Below, one piece after another: positions 12,672-13,283 of a stretch of DNA of 13,283 nt (the first letter of the stretch is position 1; each line of letters begins with the position of its first letter). Origin of the DNA: Friedmanniella sp. (GTDB lineage: Bacteria; Actinomycetota; Actinomycetes; Propionibacteriales; Propionibacteriaceae). The stretch covers positions 1 to 13,283 of the forward strand of contig JAOPXW010000034.1 of assembly GCA_025964935.1 (NCBI GenBank). Reading direction: 5' to 3'. The position numbers were made by a program, and so were the translations under genes. The notes below the pieces were generated by a model. It did not search any database. It was not told where the DNA came from and worked only from the letters and a program-made list of their open reading frames with translations.

Positions 12672-13283
12672 GCCACCGCCTCCGGCGTCGGCCCGGACGG
12701 CAGTCCGGGGTGCAGGGGAGCGTCGACCGCGCCGCGCGCCAGCACCATCGGCTGGTCCCGGGTGGCCGCGAGGATCTGGGCCAGGTGGACGGTCCGGGTG
12801 CCCGCCCGCAGCCGGGACAGCCCCCCGCCGATGTGCATCAGGCACGAGCTGTCGCCGGCGGTGCAGATCTCAGCCCCGGTGTCGAGGACGTTGCGCATCT
12901 TGTCGGTGAGCATGGCGGTGGAGGTGTCGGCGTTCTTGACCGCGAAGGTGCCCCCGAAGCCGCAGCACTGGTCCGCGGCCGGCAGCTCGACCAGGTCCAA
13001 GCCGTCCACGGCCCGCAGCAGGCTGAGCGGTTTGTCCCCGACCCGCAGCATCCGCAGCGAGTGGCAGGTGGGGTGGTAGGTCACGCGGTGCGGGAAGTAG
13101 GCGCCGACGTCGGTGACCCCCAGCACATCGACCAGCAGCTCCGACAGCTCGTACGTCCGGGCGGCCACCTCGTTCACCTCCCCGACCAGCGCCGCGGAGC
13201 CGAACCGCTCGCCTAGCATGGCGTGCTGATGACGGACCGACCCGACGCAGGAGCCCGACGGGGCCACCACGGCGTCGAACCCG
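12668..13283 (-). CDS. lutA: Lactate utilization protein A, 3' part (cut by window edge)
   Basis: The C-terminal 205 residues of LutA, an (Fe-S)-binding oxidoreductase subunit with cysteine-rich CCG domains. The reading frame is open to the right edge (…GFDAVVAPSGSC), so the N terminus lies outside the window. Seen are APSGSCVGSVR, YHPTCHSLR, then DQCCGFGGTFAVK (the CCG motif) and CTAGDSSCLMHIGGGL, all standard for GlcF/LutA-type proteins. It is the first gene of the visible operon lutA-lutB-lutC, all joined by 4-base overlaps. The promoter and any regulator would be to the right. A GTG at 13270 in this frame is internal and not the real start. Confidence 0.94.
   Translation of the reverse strand, partial: GFDAVVAPSGSCVGSVRHQHAMLGERFGSAALVGEVNEVAARTYELSELLVDVLGVTDVGAYFPHRVTYHPTCHSLRMLRVGDKPLSLLRAVDGLDLVELPAADQCCGFGGTFAVKNADTSTAMLTDKMRNVLDTGAEICTAGDSSCLMHIGGGLSRLRAGTRTVHLAQILAATRDQPMVLARGAVDAPLHPGLPSGPTPEAVA

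Noticed and set aside
11184..13079. Very long plus-strand open frame opposite lutABC
   Set aside because: It mirrors the codon structure of lutB and lutA on the other strand. The peptide is low-complexity Gly/Pro/Arg/Val/Asp with no domain, a typical antisense shadow in high-GC DNA.
1..13283. Mobile elements, CRISPR arrays, toxin-antitoxin or defence genes
   Set aside because: I looked on both strands. No transposase, integrase, regularly spaced repeat array or defence-type motif is seen; all sizeable genes belong to housekeeping or common metabolic families.

Overview
The window is high-GC DNA with dense actinobacterial gene order: GTG starts, 1-4 base stop/start overlaps, and a murI / metallo-beta-lactamase / rph / rdgB block like the mycobacterial Rv1338-Rv1341 neighbourhood. 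A free-living, sugar- and lactate-using actinomycete fits best. A Propionibacteriales-type organism is my guess, with low confidence. It reads as ordinary chromosome. I see no transposase, integrase, phage gene or CRISPR array.

Layout. (1) 56-4456, plus strand: glutamate racemase (murI), a metallo-beta-lactamase-fold phosphodiesterase-like protein, RNase PH (rph), an XTP/dITP pyrophosphatase (rdgB), thymidylate synthase (thyA) and dihydrofolate reductase (folA). rph to folA are coupled by ATGA overlaps or a 1-base gap. (2) 4510-5169, minus strand: tRNA-Leu(UAG) and a Bcp-type peroxiredoxin. (3) 5313-5630, plus strand: a small DUF3618-type membrane protein. (4) 5631-6095: 465 bases without a convincing gene, containing a chain of hairpins and then the promoter region of the next operon. 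(5) 6096-9515, plus strand: a carbohydrate ABC importer (lipoprotein binding protein and two permeases). No ATPase or regulator gene is present in the window. (6) 9516-9736: a hairpin-rich intergenic region with two tandem terminators and two near-identical palindromes. (7) 9737-10354, minus strand: a DedA/VTT membrane protein. (8) 10438-13283, minus strand: lutC, lutB and the 3' part of lutA, an L-lactate oxidation operon that runs off the right edge.

How the parts work together. Block 1 combines D-glutamate supply for peptidoglycan, RNA 3'-end trimming, nucleotide-pool cleaning and the dTMP/tetrahydrofolate cycle (ThyA makes dihydrofolate, FolA re-reduces it). The sugar importer very probably borrows a shared MsiK-type ATPase encoded elsewhere. 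LutABC would oxidise L-lactate to pyruvate.

Most notable observations: the murI product lacks the second catalytic cysteine (Gly at residue 184) and has an extra cysteine at residue 117 beside the substrate-binding threonine. A 180-base chain of hairpins, including a GNRA-capped one, lies between the DUF3618 gene and the sugar operon. A 21-bp intercistronic stem separates the binding-protein gene from its permeases. A duplicated palindrome lies after the operon. Four genes have a TANNNT box 6-7 bases before the start codon and no clear Shine-Dalgarno, which suggests leaderless mRNAs.
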